Below are positions 5,221 through 11,666 of a stretch of DNA of 11,666 nucleotides, one piece after another. Position 1 is the stretch's first letter. Every line of letters starts with the position of its first letter. Origin of the DNA: an uncultured Lachnospiraceae bacterium (GTDB taxonomy: Bacteria; Bacillota; Clostridia; Lachnospirales; Lachnospiraceae); contig CAMWJQ010000075.1 of NCBI GenBank assembly GCA_947174615.1, positions 1 through 11,666 of the forward strand. The letters are read 5' to 3'. The notes beneath the pieces are model-generated. The model was not told where the DNA came from. It did not search any database and worked only from the letters and a program-made list of their open reading frames with translations. Position numbers and translations under genes: made by a program.

Positions 5221-6114
5221 ATGGCACAAAGAGGATTGGGTAAAGGTCTTGATTCCTTAATACCTGCATCCGTTACAGGAAGTAGTATTGAGAAAAAAGA
5301 ACAAAAGCAGGCAGAGACTGTTGTGAAAATCGCAAAAGTAGAACCAAACAGGGAGCAGCCCAGAAAAAAATTTGATGAAGATGCATTGCAGGAATTAGCA
5401 GATTCTATTAAACAATTTGGTATGCTTCAGCCAATACTTGTACAGAATAGAAAAGATTATTATGAAATTATCGCAGGAGAGAGGAGATGGCGTGCTGCAA
5501 AGATTGCTGGATTAAAAGAGATTCCGGTTATCATTCGTAATTATACAAATCAGGAGATTGTAGAAATCTCGCTGATTGAAAATATTCAGAGAGAGGATCT
5601 GAATCCCATTGAAGAGGCATTCGCATATAAAAGACTCTTAGAAGAATTTAAATTAAAACAGGATGAGGTTGCGGAACGCGTTTCAAAGAGCAGAACTGCT
5701 GTGACAAACAGTATGAGATTATTGAAACTCTGTGATGGTGTACAACAGATGATTATTGATGATATGATCTCCACAGGTCATGCACGGGCACTGATTCCAA
5801 TAGAAGATCAGGAGCTGCAGCTACAGCTTGCACAGAGAATATTTGATGAGAAGTTGAGTGTACGTGAGGTGGAGAAACTTGTCAAATCACTGTTAAAGCC
5901 AGATCATGAAAAACCAAAAAAGGAAACACCACCACAGAATATTCAATATATTTATCAGGATATTGAAAATAGACTCAAAGAAAAGTTTAGCAGAAAAGTT
6001 GAGATTATCTCAAAAGGAAAAAGTGGTTCAGGAAAGATTGAAATAGAGTTTTATTCCAATGATGACTTGGACAGGTTGATAGAGACACTCTCAAAGATTG
6101 AGCGTGTAGAATAG
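5221..6114 (+). CDS. parB: Partition protein ParB (Spo0J), parS-specific CTPase clamp
   Basis: ParB binds parS, hydrolyses CTP and slides as a clamp along nearby DNA; it stimulates ParA and helps load SMC. The 297-aa protein has an N-terminal peptide (QRGLGKGLDSLIP, residues 3-15) of the kind that activates ParA. The CTP-binding domain runs from about residue 36 and includes PNREQPRKKFD (42-52), GERRWRAA (86-93, with the arginine motif) and ENIQREDLNPIEEA (120-133). The parS-recognising helix-turn-helix is at about 145-170 (KQDEVAERVSKSRTAVTN). A Lys/Pro-rich linker (about 226-240) leads to a C-terminal dimerisation region. AAGGAG precedes the ATG. Three perfect parS sites lie within 3 kb upstream, which fits its role. 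Confidence 0.97.
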   Translation: MAQRGLGKGLDSLIPASVTGSSIEKKEQKQAETVVKIAKVEPNREQPRKKFDEDALQELADSIKQFGMLQPILVQNRKDYYEIIAGERRWRAAKIAGLKEIPVIIRNYTNQEIVEISLIENIQREDLNPIEEAFAYKRLLEEFKLKQDEVAERVSKSRTAVTNSMRLLKLCDGVQQMIIDDMISTGHARALIPIEDQELQLQLAQRIFDEKLSVREVEKLVKSLLKPDHEKPKKETPPQNIQYIYQDIENRLKEKFSRKVEIISKGKSGSGKIEIEFYSNDDLDRLIETLSKIERVE

Positions 6115-6129
6115 TTATGGGAGAGACAG

Positions 6130-6657
6130 ATGAACAGTAATTTATTAAACAGCTTAGGATTTGGTACAATTGATATCGGATGGATACTATTAGGACTGTT
6201 AGCAGTAAGTATTGTACTTTTGATATTGATTATCATAACTTTCGTACAGATTGGAAAACTAAAGAAAAAGTACTTAAAGTTTATGTTGGGGAAAGATGGT
6301 GCGAATCTTGAGAAGGACATCATGACACTCTATGAAGATAATAAGTTTATGAAGCTGAGTATAGACACAAACCGCGAAAATATTAAAGAACTCTCTAAAA
6401 AACATGAAAGCGCATTTCAAAAGGTAGGGCTGGTGAAATACGATGCTTTTACAGAAATGGGTGGAAAATTAAGCTTTGCTTTAGCATTGTTAGATGAGAG
6501 AAATGATGGTTTTATCATCAACTCTGTACACAGTTCGGATGGATGTTATTCTTACACAAAGCGGGTGAAAGATGGAGATTCCCAGATAGCACTCAGCAAT
6601 GAAGAAAAAGTTGCAGTAGAACGTGCTGTAAATGGAACTGCATTTGATAACGAATAA
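6130..6657 (+). CDS. DUF4446 membrane-anchored protein
   Basis: This 175-aa protein of unknown function has one strong transmembrane segment near the N-terminus (about residues 16-41, WILLGLLAVSIVLLILIII). A basic stretch (KLKKKYLK) and a probably coiled-coil region (about 55-95) come next. Then comes the conserved soluble part with VGLVKYDAFTEMGGKLSFALALLD (about 99-122) and NGFIINS/SSDGCYSY-like features. This matches the DUF4446 family commonly found directly after parB in Clostridia. It starts 15 bases after parB with GGGAG at good spacing, so it belongs to the parAB operon. A membrane-linked role in origin positioning is tempting but unproven. The family call is from recognised motifs and context. 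Confidence 0.85.
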   Translation: MNSNLLNSLGFGTIDIGWILLGLLAVSIVLLILIIITFVQIGKLKKKYLKFMLGKDGANLEKDIMTLYEDNKFMKLSIDTNRENIKELSKKHESAFQKVGLVKYDAFTEMGGKLSFALALLDERNDGFIINSVHSSDGCYSYTKRVKDGDSQIALSNEEKVAVERAVNGTAFDNE

Positions 6658-6698
6658 ATCAAGAAAAACGTATAGATAAGAGATAGGGGGAAATAGTT

Positions 6699-7868
6699 AT
6701 GAAATTAGTTACAGTGGAAGATTTAAAAGATGGTGATATAATTGCGAATGATGTCATGCTTGAAGACTATACTGTCGTACTCACAAAGGGGACTGTGATC
6801 AAGGCAGCATATGTAGAGAAACTGAAGGAATTAGATATCTTTACAGTTTATATTGAAGATGCACAGGAAATTTCAGAAACACCGGCTCAGGAAGAACCAA
6901 AGACGTTGAAGGCTAAGCCAGATACAACAAAAACACCAGAAGCGCCTGTTCCATCAAGTCCAAAAAAGATGAAACAACACAAGATTCCAATGGAAAAGGT
7001 TACAATTCTGCGTGATGAAGTGGAAGAACAGGTAAAAAATAAAATAAAGGATATTCTGGAACTGCATATTTACCAGCAGACAGAAGGGCTCCAGCAGATT
7101 GCAGATACAGCACAAAATATTATGTCAGATATTCTTGAAGAAGATGAGGTGGTAGAAAAGGTCTATGATGTGCGCGAGAGAAGTGCTGATATCTATGAAC
7201 ATTCCCTTCAGGTATGTACAATCGCTACATTGATTGGTTTAAAGCTTGGATTGACTCAGAAACAAGTATATGATATCAGTGTCGCTTCGTTAATACATGA
7301 CCTTGGCTTACGGTATCTTGTCGTGCGGTATGAAAATCAGGATATCAATCTCCTCCCGGCAAAAGATCAGGAAGAGTACAAAAAGCATCCAATCTATGCC
7401 TATACCGCGATTAAAAGTGAGACCTGGCTCTCTGATAATGCAAAGGAGATTATTCTCAACCATCATGAAAAAAAAGATAAATCAGGATATCCTCTGGGCA
7501 ATGATCTTGTCTCACGCATGACACAGATTGTCGGCGTCTGCGATGAATTTGATGAGTTAATCTGTGGGATCGGCAAGGCAAGAGTGCGTGTACATGAGGC
7601 AATCAACAATATTAGAAATTACAGTGGCATCTGGTATGATGCAGATATCGTCTCAGCATTCTTACAATTGATCGCAGTGTATCCGTTTGGTTCAAAGGTA
7701 CGTACAAATAGGGGAGAGCTTGGCATTGTCATGAGGCAGAATCCACATTTCCCGGAGAGACCGGTGATTCGTATTGTAGAGGACAAATATGGGCAGGCAA
7801 TTCATGCCGAGTTGATTGTTGATTTGATCAAGGATACAACAGTCGTAATACAGGAAGTTGTTAAATAA
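6699..7868 (+). CDS. Divergent HD-GYP domain protein
   Basis: This 389-aa cytosolic protein has a small N-terminal domain (about residues 1-56, KLVTVEDLKDGDIIANDV), a Pro/Lys-rich linker (about 60-95), a helical region and an HD-GYP domain (about 160-330). The metal-ligand positions are kept: H168, H200-D201 (IHDLG), H230, H255-H256 and D282. GYP is present in KSGYPLG. Several family signatures are altered: the Lys of HDxGK is missing (HDLGLRYL), HPxxG reads HPIYA, and the usual DGSGYP and RPYR elements are only partly present. HD-GYP proteins normally cleave cyclic-di-GMP. Here activity is plausible because the metal site survives, but it may be altered. The start has a GGGGG ribosome site and lies 41 bases after DUF4446. 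serS follows 43 bases later. Confidence 0.85.
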   Translation: MKLVTVEDLKDGDIIANDVMLEDYTVVLTKGTVIKAAYVEKLKELDIFTVYIEDAQEISETPAQEEPKTLKAKPDTTKTPEAPVPSSPKKMKQHKIPMEKVTILRDEVEEQVKNKIKDILELHIYQQTEGLQQIADTAQNIMSDILEEDEVVEKVYDVRERSADIYEHSLQVCTIATLIGLKLGLTQKQVYDISVASLIHDLGLRYLVVRYENQDINLLPAKDQEEYKKHPIYAYTAIKSETWLSDNAKEIILNHHEKKDKSGYPLGNDLVSRMTQIVGVCDEFDELICGIGKARVRVHEAINNIRNYSGIWYDADIVSAFLQLIAVYPFGSKVRTNRGELGIVMRQNPHFPERPVIRIVEDKYGQAIHAELIVDLIKDTTVVIQEVVK

Positions 7869-7911
7869 CGACAGATTCTAAGATAGAAAACATTGAAAGG
7901 AGTATAATACA

Positions 7912-9189
7912 ATGATAGACATAAAATTTTTGAGAGAAAATCCTCAAGCAGTCAAAGAGAATATCAAAAAGAAATTTCAAGACCATAAACTGCCACTTGT
8001 AGATGAAGTGATTGAGCTTGACGTACAGGCGCGAAAGACACAGCAGGAGGCAGACAATCTGCGAGCCGAGCGAAATAAACTTTCCAAGCAGATTGGTGCT
8101 CTGATGGGACAGGGAAAAAAGGAAGAGGCAGAGAAAATCAAACAGCAGGTTAATGCACAGGCAAAGACCTTGGAGGAGCTTGCAGAACGGGAAAAAGAAT
8201 TGGGCGATAAAGTGACCAAAATTATGATGACAATTCCGAATATGATTGATCCGAGTGTCCCAATCGGTAAAAATGATACAGAAAATGTCGAGATTCAAAA
8301 ATATGGCGATCCGTTTGTTCCTGATTTTGAGATTCCTTATCATACTGAGATCATGGAAAAATTGAATGGTATTGATCTTGACAGTGCAAGAAAGGTAGCT
8401 GGCAATGGGTTCTATTATCTGATGGGGGATATTGCCAGACTTCATTCTGCGGTGATCTCCTATGCGAGAGATTTTATGATTGATCGGGGATTTACCTATT
8501 GCGTGCCGCCCTTTATGATACGGAGTAATGTTGTTACAGGTGTTATGAGCTTTGATGAGATGGATGCGATGATGTACAAAATTGAAGGGGAAGACTTATA
8601 TTTGATTGGTACAAGTGAGCATTCTATGATCGGCAAATTTATTGATACAATTATACCAGAGACAGAACTGCCAAAAACATTGACAAGCTATTCTCCTTGT
8701 TTCCGTAAGGAAAAAGGTGCACATGGTTTGGAAGAGCGCGGTGTATACAGGATTCATCAGTTTGAGAAGCAGGAAATGATCGTAGTGTGCAGACCAGAGG
8801 AATCACCAATGTGGTTTGAGAAACTCTGGCAGAATACAGTGGATTTGTTTCAGAGTCTTGATATTCCTGTGCGGACCTTGGAATGCTGTTCAGGAGATTT
8901 GGCAGATCTCAAAGTGAAGTCGATTGATGTAGAGGCATGGTCTCCTAGACAAAAGAAATATTTCGAGGTGGGAAGCTGTTCAAATCTTGGGGATGCGCAG
9001 GCTAGAAGGCTTAAGATTCGAGTAAATGCAGAGAATGGAAAGTATTTTGCCCATACCCTCAATAATACGGTTGCGGCGCCTCCTAGAATGTTGATCGCAT
9101 TTCTGGAGAACAATCTTCAGGCAGATGGTTCTGTGAGGGTTCCAAAGGCATTGCAGCCATATATGGGTGGAAAAACTGAATTAAAATAA
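7912..9189 (+). CDS. serS: Seryl-tRNA synthetase (Lachnospiraceae-type variant)
   Basis: SerRS charges tRNA-Ser with serine in the cytoplasm. The 425-aa length is normal. Residues about 1-105 form the N-terminal domain with a long coiled coil (RAERNKLSKQIG, then EEAEKIKQQ...) that grips the tRNA-Ser variable arm. Class II motif 2 is CFRKEKGAHGLEERGVYRIHQF (263-284). Motif 3 is LNNTVAAPPRMLIAFLEN (383-400) with Arg392. The end ALQPYMGG is typical. The active-site segments differ from the textbook forms: LIGTSEH for LIPTAEV, and NNTVAAPPR for NGSGLAVGR. AAAGGAG precedes the ATG. Only 43 bases separate it from the previous gene, so no T-box leader can fit between them. Confidence 0.96.
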   Translation: MIDIKFLRENPQAVKENIKKKFQDHKLPLVDEVIELDVQARKTQQEADNLRAERNKLSKQIGALMGQGKKEEAEKIKQQVNAQAKTLEELAEREKELGDKVTKIMMTIPNMIDPSVPIGKNDTENVEIQKYGDPFVPDFEIPYHTEIMEKLNGIDLDSARKVAGNGFYYLMGDIARLHSAVISYARDFMIDRGFTYCVPPFMIRSNVVTGVMSFDEMDAMMYKIEGEDLYLIGTSEHSMIGKFIDTIIPETELPKTLTSYSPCFRKEKGAHGLEERGVYRIHQFEKQEMIVVCRPEESPMWFEKLWQNTVDLFQSLDIPVRTLECCSGDLADLKVKSIDVEAWSPRQKKYFEVGSCSNLGDAQARRLKIRVNAENGKYFAHTLNNTVAAPPRMLIAFLENNLQADGSVRVPKALQPYMGGKTELK

Positions 9190-9219
9190 ACGGAATGAAA
9201 ACAGAAAGGCATGATTGTG

Positions 9220-10170
9220 GTGCACAGATATTTAAGAGCAGTTGGTTTTAGCAAAATCAAGAAAAGAGAAGAGCTGCAGGCACTGATCAACGAAGTGGTT
9301 GAAGCGACAATAATAAATCCAGATAAATTGAATCATCAAAAAGACAGTGCAAAGAAACAGACTTATACATCTGCGAGGGATATTGCAGCAGATGAGGAAG
9401 ATATCGTGTATGCAGAGCTGTCGCTTGACTTTGTTCACGGTGCGGGTATCTGTGTGCGCGGTGAGTTTGACGAGAAGAACACGTTTCTGTATGAGTATTA
9501 TTTTCCGTACGTGAGGGGAAATCAGATCAGCTCCAACGAAGATATCACAATTGAGCGTCAGGCAGAGAAAGAAGCTTATGCTGGAGTATGTGACGAAATC
9601 AAACTTGGAGTGACCATCATCTTTTATCTGCAGAATATAATTCCATACAAGAGGCTCAAGGCGCTCAAAAGACTGCCAGTACAGGGAACTTCGCTAATAT
9701 TAGGGGCGTTGTCAATTGATGGCACTATCATGATGCCGATTATTAAAAATGAGTATGAGAAAGAGCGCATCAGAAAAGCGACAAATGAGCGGAATCAACT
9801 GATTGCACAGGCACGTATGGGAAATGAGGATGCAATAGAGAGTCTGACGCTGGAGGATATGGATACGTACACAACGATTTCCCGCAGGATTCACAAAGAG
9901 GATGTCTTTAGTCTGGTTGATACGTATTTTATGCCATACGGTGTGGAGTGTGATCAATATTCCATACTTGGCGAGATTCTGGAGTTTCATGTTGACCAAA
10001 ACCGGATTACGGAGGAGGAGGTCATTTTCATGACACTGGAGTGCAATGAGATTATCATTGAGGTGTGTATCAACAGGGAGGACTTGTTTGGTGAACCCGC
10101 AGTGGGGAGACGTTTTAAGGGTGTGGTATGGCTTCAAGGTTATATTGAATTTCCTCAGCAAAATTTTTAA
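9220..10170 (+). CDS. DUF3881 family protein
   Basis: This protein of about 316 aa and unknown function belongs to a family I associate with Lachnospiraceae. The N-terminus HRYLRAVGFSKIKKREELQALI is characteristic. The rest is a soluble mixed alpha/beta protein without transmembrane segments, with FLYEYYFPYVRGNQ, a helical NERNQLIAQARMGNEDAIESLT stretch and a C-terminal strand-rich part (GRRFKGVVWLQGYIEF). Start choice: ATG 9211 is only one base after AGAAAGG (9203-9209), too close, whereas GTG 9220 gives good spacing and the expected MHRYLRA start; GTG 9217 is also possible. It follows serS by 30 bases with no visible terminator, so the two may be cotranscribed. Confidence 0.8.
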   Translation: MHRYLRAVGFSKIKKREELQALINEVVEATIINPDKLNHQKDSAKKQTYTSARDIAADEEDIVYAELSLDFVHGAGICVRGEFDEKNTFLYEYYFPYVRGNQISSNEDITIERQAEKEAYAGVCDEIKLGVTIIFYLQNIIPYKRLKALKRLPVQGTSLILGALSIDGTIMMPIIKNEYEKERIRKATNERNQLIAQARMGNEDAIESLTLEDMDTYTTISRRIHKEDVFSLVDTYFMPYGVECDQYSILGEILEFHVDQNRITEEEVIFMTLECNEIIIEVCINREDLFGEPAVGRRFKGVVWLQGYIEFPQQNF

Positions 10171-10177
10171 AAAAATG

Positions 10178-10205
10178 TTGCAATAATTACTACATCTGTT
10201 ATAAT
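10178..10205 (+). promoter_or_regulatory. Promoter of tRNA-Arg
   Basis: TTGCAA (10178-10183), a 16-base spacer and TGT-TATAAT (-10 at 10200-10205) form a strong extended -10 promoter. It stands 29 bases before the first base of the tRNA and begins 7 bases after the DUF3881 stop. Confidence 0.75.
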
Positions 10206-10234
10206 AAAAAGGTACACGATAAATCATTGTACTC

Positions 10235-10306
10235 GTTTCCTTAGTTAAATGGATATAACAGCCCCCTCCTAAGGGGCAGTTGAGGGTTCGATTCCCCCAG
10301 GGAACG
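10235..10306 (+). tRNA. tRNA-Arg, anticodon CCU
   Basis: A full cloverleaf is visible: acceptor GTTTCCT/AGGGAAC (one T-G pair), D stem GTTA/TAAC with an 8-base loop, and anticodon stem GCCCC/GGGGC. The loop CTCCTAA places CCT at 10268-10270, which reads AGG. The T arm has loop TTCGATT. G73 is the discriminator and CCA is not encoded. The T stem GAGGG/CCCCC has one A-C mismatch (10283 with 10297). The gene has its own promoter and terminator, so it is a single-gene transcript. Confidence 0.95.
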
Positions 10307-10326
10307 TTATAGAACATGTTGTACAG

Positions 10327-10366
10327 AGCATTGAAACCTTTGGCAAAGATTTTCAATGCTTTTCTG
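10327..10366 (+). terminator. Intrinsic terminator after tRNA-Arg
   Basis: AGCATTGAAA (10327-10336) and TTTCAATGCT (10351-10360) form a perfect 10-bp stem with a 14-base loop, followed by the T-rich TTTCTGTTTAT. It lies 20 bases after the tRNA and separates it from the exonuclease gene. Confidence 0.8.
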
Positions 10367-10407
10367 TTTATAAGAAAGAATAGTGATCAGGAAATAGAGG
10401 AGTTATC

Positions 10408-11364
10408 GTGAATTACATTGTTTTCGATTTGGAGTGGAATCAGGCTGCCGATTTGAAAACAAGGCGTGAGAACCGTCTGTTGTTTGAGATTATAGAAATC
10501 GGCGCGATTAAATTAAATGAGAAAAAAGAACTGTTGGGTGATTTCCATGAACTCATAAGACCTCAGGTGTTTCATGCTATGAATCAGGTGACGGGTGAAT
10601 TGATCCATCTCAAAATGGAGCAGCTTGAGAATTGTCGTTCGTTTTCTGAGGTCGCTGCTGATTTTTTGGCGTGGTGCGGCAGCGATTATATTTTTTGTAC
10701 ATGGGGGAATCTGGACCTCACTGAACTACAGAAAAATATGGATTACTACAATATGACACCTCTGTCAGAAAAAACGATTTGGTTCTATGATGTTCAAAAA
10801 TTATTCAGTATCGCATTTGAGGATCGGACATTGAGACGAACATTACAGTATGCTGTGGAGTTTCTCGGAATCGAAAAGAATGTAGCATTTCACAGGGCCT
10901 ACACAGATGCTTATTATACCGCCGAGGTGATTAAGAGGATTACGGACAACAGCGTTTTTGAGAACTATTCGTTTGACACCTATCGCGTTCCAAGGGATAA
11001 ATCTGATGAGATTAAGATACAATTTGCTGACTATTTCAAATATATTTCAAGAAAATTTCCAGATAAGCTGGCGGCGATGGCTGACAGAGATGTCATTTCC
11101 ACAAAGTGTTATCTCTGCGGTGCAAGGACAAGAAGGAAGATTCCGTGGTTTACGACAAATGGAAAACATTATTATACGATTGTCGTCTGCATGAAACATG
11201 GACCCATCAAGGGAAAAATCCGTCTGCGAAAAGCAGAAGATAATAGGATCTATGTAGTCAAGACAATGAAGCAGGCAAACACTGAGGTGGAAGCGGACGT
11301 CATGAGCAAAAAGGAGCAGGTTCGAAATAACAGAAAAGAACGAAGAAGAGGAAAGCAAAGTTAA
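10408..11364 (+). CDS. DEDDh 3'-5' exonuclease with C-terminal zinc-knuckle motif
   Basis: This 318-aa protein belongs to the RNase T/DnaQ (KapD-like) exonuclease superfamily, which removes nucleotides from 3' ends of RNA or DNA using two metal ions. Exo I is VFDLEWN with D7 and E9. Exo II is TWGNLDLTEL with D103. Exo III is HRAYTDAYYTAEV with H162 and D167, so the full DEDDh set is present. A C-terminal extension (about 220-318) carries CYLCG (C234, C237) and CMKHG (C261, H264), a likely CCCH zinc site. A very basic tail (NNRKERRRGK) ends the protein. It starts at GTG 10408 with AGAGGAG 5 bases upstream. The nucleic-acid substrate cannot be told from the sequence. Its stop lies in the loop of a hairpin shared with a converging gene. 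Confidence 0.85.
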   Translation: MNYIVFDLEWNQAADLKTRRENRLLFEIIEIGAIKLNEKKELLGDFHELIRPQVFHAMNQVTGELIHLKMEQLENCRSFSEVAADFLAWCGSDYIFCTWGNLDLTELQKNMDYYNMTPLSEKTIWFYDVQKLFSIAFEDRTLRRTLQYAVEFLGIEKNVAFHRAYTDAYYTAEVIKRITDNSVFENYSFDTYRVPRDKSDEIKIQFADYFKYISRKFPDKLAAMADRDVISTKCYLCGARTRRKIPWFTTNGKHYYTIVVCMKHGPIKGKIRLRKAEDNRIYVVKTMKQANTEVEADVMSKKEQVRNNRKERRRGKQS

Positions 11365-11379
11365 TGCTTTCCTCTTCTT
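11343..11379. terminator. Bidirectional terminator hairpin between converging genes
   Basis: AAGAAGAGGAAAGCA (11343-11357) and TGCTTTCCTCTTCTT (11365-11379) are a perfect 15-bp inverted repeat around a 7-base loop. The loop holds both the plus-strand TAA (11362-11364) and the minus-strand TAA (complement of 11361-11363). The descending arm is pyrimidine-rich in either direction, although no long T tract follows. Confidence 0.65.
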
Positions 11380-11570
11380 GATATACCATATCGTCTGGAA
11401 CTTCTTCGCGCTTCTCTTCTGGCAGCGCGAATTTCCTTCTGGCGGCAGCGCCGCCGCATACTGCTTTGACCTCGCGGCGAAAAGCTGTAGTTGTGGATGA
11501 CCGAGTGTATGATGAGGATGACTGCAATTATCATCACGATGATGAGAACGCCTAGTATGACTTTCTTCAT
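11361..11570 (-). CDS. Small single-pass membrane protein with Arg-rich tail
   Basis: This 69-aa ORF has a strong hydrophobic segment (residues about 4-24, VILGVLIIVMIIAVILIIHSV) and a very basic C-terminal tail with many Arg (RRRCRQ, RREARRSSRR). It would be membrane-inserted with a cytosolic basic tail by the positive-inside rule. I recognise no family. Support comes from the coherent membrane-protein pattern and from the shared convergent hairpin at its 3' end. Against it, there is no clear ribosome binding site before the ATG, and its G+C content is higher than the neighbours. Moderately likely to be real. Confidence 0.5.
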   Translation of the reverse strand: MKKVILGVLIIVMIIAVILIIHSVIHNYSFSPRGQSSMRRRCRQKEIRAARREARRSSRRYGISRRGKH

Positions 11571-11603
11571 ATCTACATAGATGATTCTGGTATGTCGTGT
11601 CTG

Positions 11604-11666
11604 TCATTCTGCAGAAGGCCCTGCAGCGGCAATCAACTCACCCTCAGGAGGAGTCGAGTCAATTTT
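11604..11666 (-). CDS. Possible C-terminal end of a minus-strand gene (partial)
   Basis: Reading leftwards from the window edge, one minus-strand frame is open for 20 codons. It gives KIDSTPPEGELIAAAGPSAE and then TGA, 33 bases before the small membrane protein start. The composition is plausible for a protein tail and would place the two genes in one operon. Twenty codons are too few to be sure. Confidence 0.25.
   Translation of the reverse strand, partial: KIDSTPPEGELIAAAGPSAE

Noticed and set aside
7869..7911. T-box riboswitch before serS
   Set aside because: Only 43 bases lie between the genes, far too few, and no specifier or antiterminator sequence is visible.
7861..8445. 194-codon minus-strand frame across the start of serS
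   Set aside because: Shadow of serS; low-complexity Leu/Phe/Cys-rich translation, no start signal.
9712..10356. 214-codon minus-strand frame over DUF3881 and the tRNA
   Set aside because: It runs through the tRNA gene and its terminator and has no ribosome binding site.
11047..11607. 186-codon minus-strand frame over the exonuclease end
   Set aside because: His/Ser/Cys-rich shadow translation; the 69-aa frame inside the same region has a coherent membrane-protein pattern instead.

Overview
The window looks like a low-GC Firmicutes chromosome, most likely a Lachnospiraceae-type Clostridia. The grounds are the DUF4446 gene after parB, a DUF3881 gene and the SerRS variant next to it, plus strong GGAGG-type ribosome binding sites and a high A+T content. 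It is an origin-proximal chromosome-partition neighbourhood. The genus cannot be named from the sequence alone.

Layout: (1) 152-1508/2155 holds rsmG, then a soluble HisKA_3 histidine kinase and its NarL/LuxR-type response regulator in one tight plus-strand run. (2) 2152-4437 is a partition-site region with three perfect 16-bp parS sites about 1 kb apart. Between parS1 and parS2 lie two small unrecognised genes with a good promoter. Between parS2 and parS3 lie a doubtful ORF that opens inside parS2 and then about 900 bp without convincing genes. That stretch is filled with mosaic repeats: a 112-bp MITE-like element with a 9-bp target duplication, a decayed relative of it, and a structured repeat shared with the parS1 flank. 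(3) 4438-9189 is parA, parB, DUF4446, a divergent HD-GYP protein and serS, all plus strand with short gaps. (4) 9220-10170 is a DUF3881 protein. Then come a tRNA-Arg(CCU) with its own promoter and terminator and a DEDDh exonuclease with a C-terminal zinc-knuckle-like motif. (5) The right edge holds a small minus-strand membrane protein ORF that converges on the exonuclease, and possibly the tail of another minus-strand gene.

How it works together: ParB is a CTP-dependent clamp that loads at parS. It should load at the three sites just upstream of parAB and act with the ParA ATPase on origin segregation. parS1 is a 28-bp palindrome followed by T5, so it could also work as the transcription terminator of the upstream two-component operon. 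parS3 lies about 30 bp upstream of the parA -10 element, where bound ParB could affect parAB expression. The most unusual part is the set of repeats interleaved with the parS sites. Two copies of an 89-bp module keep their hairpins through paired base changes, which suggests a selected structure rather than plain junk.
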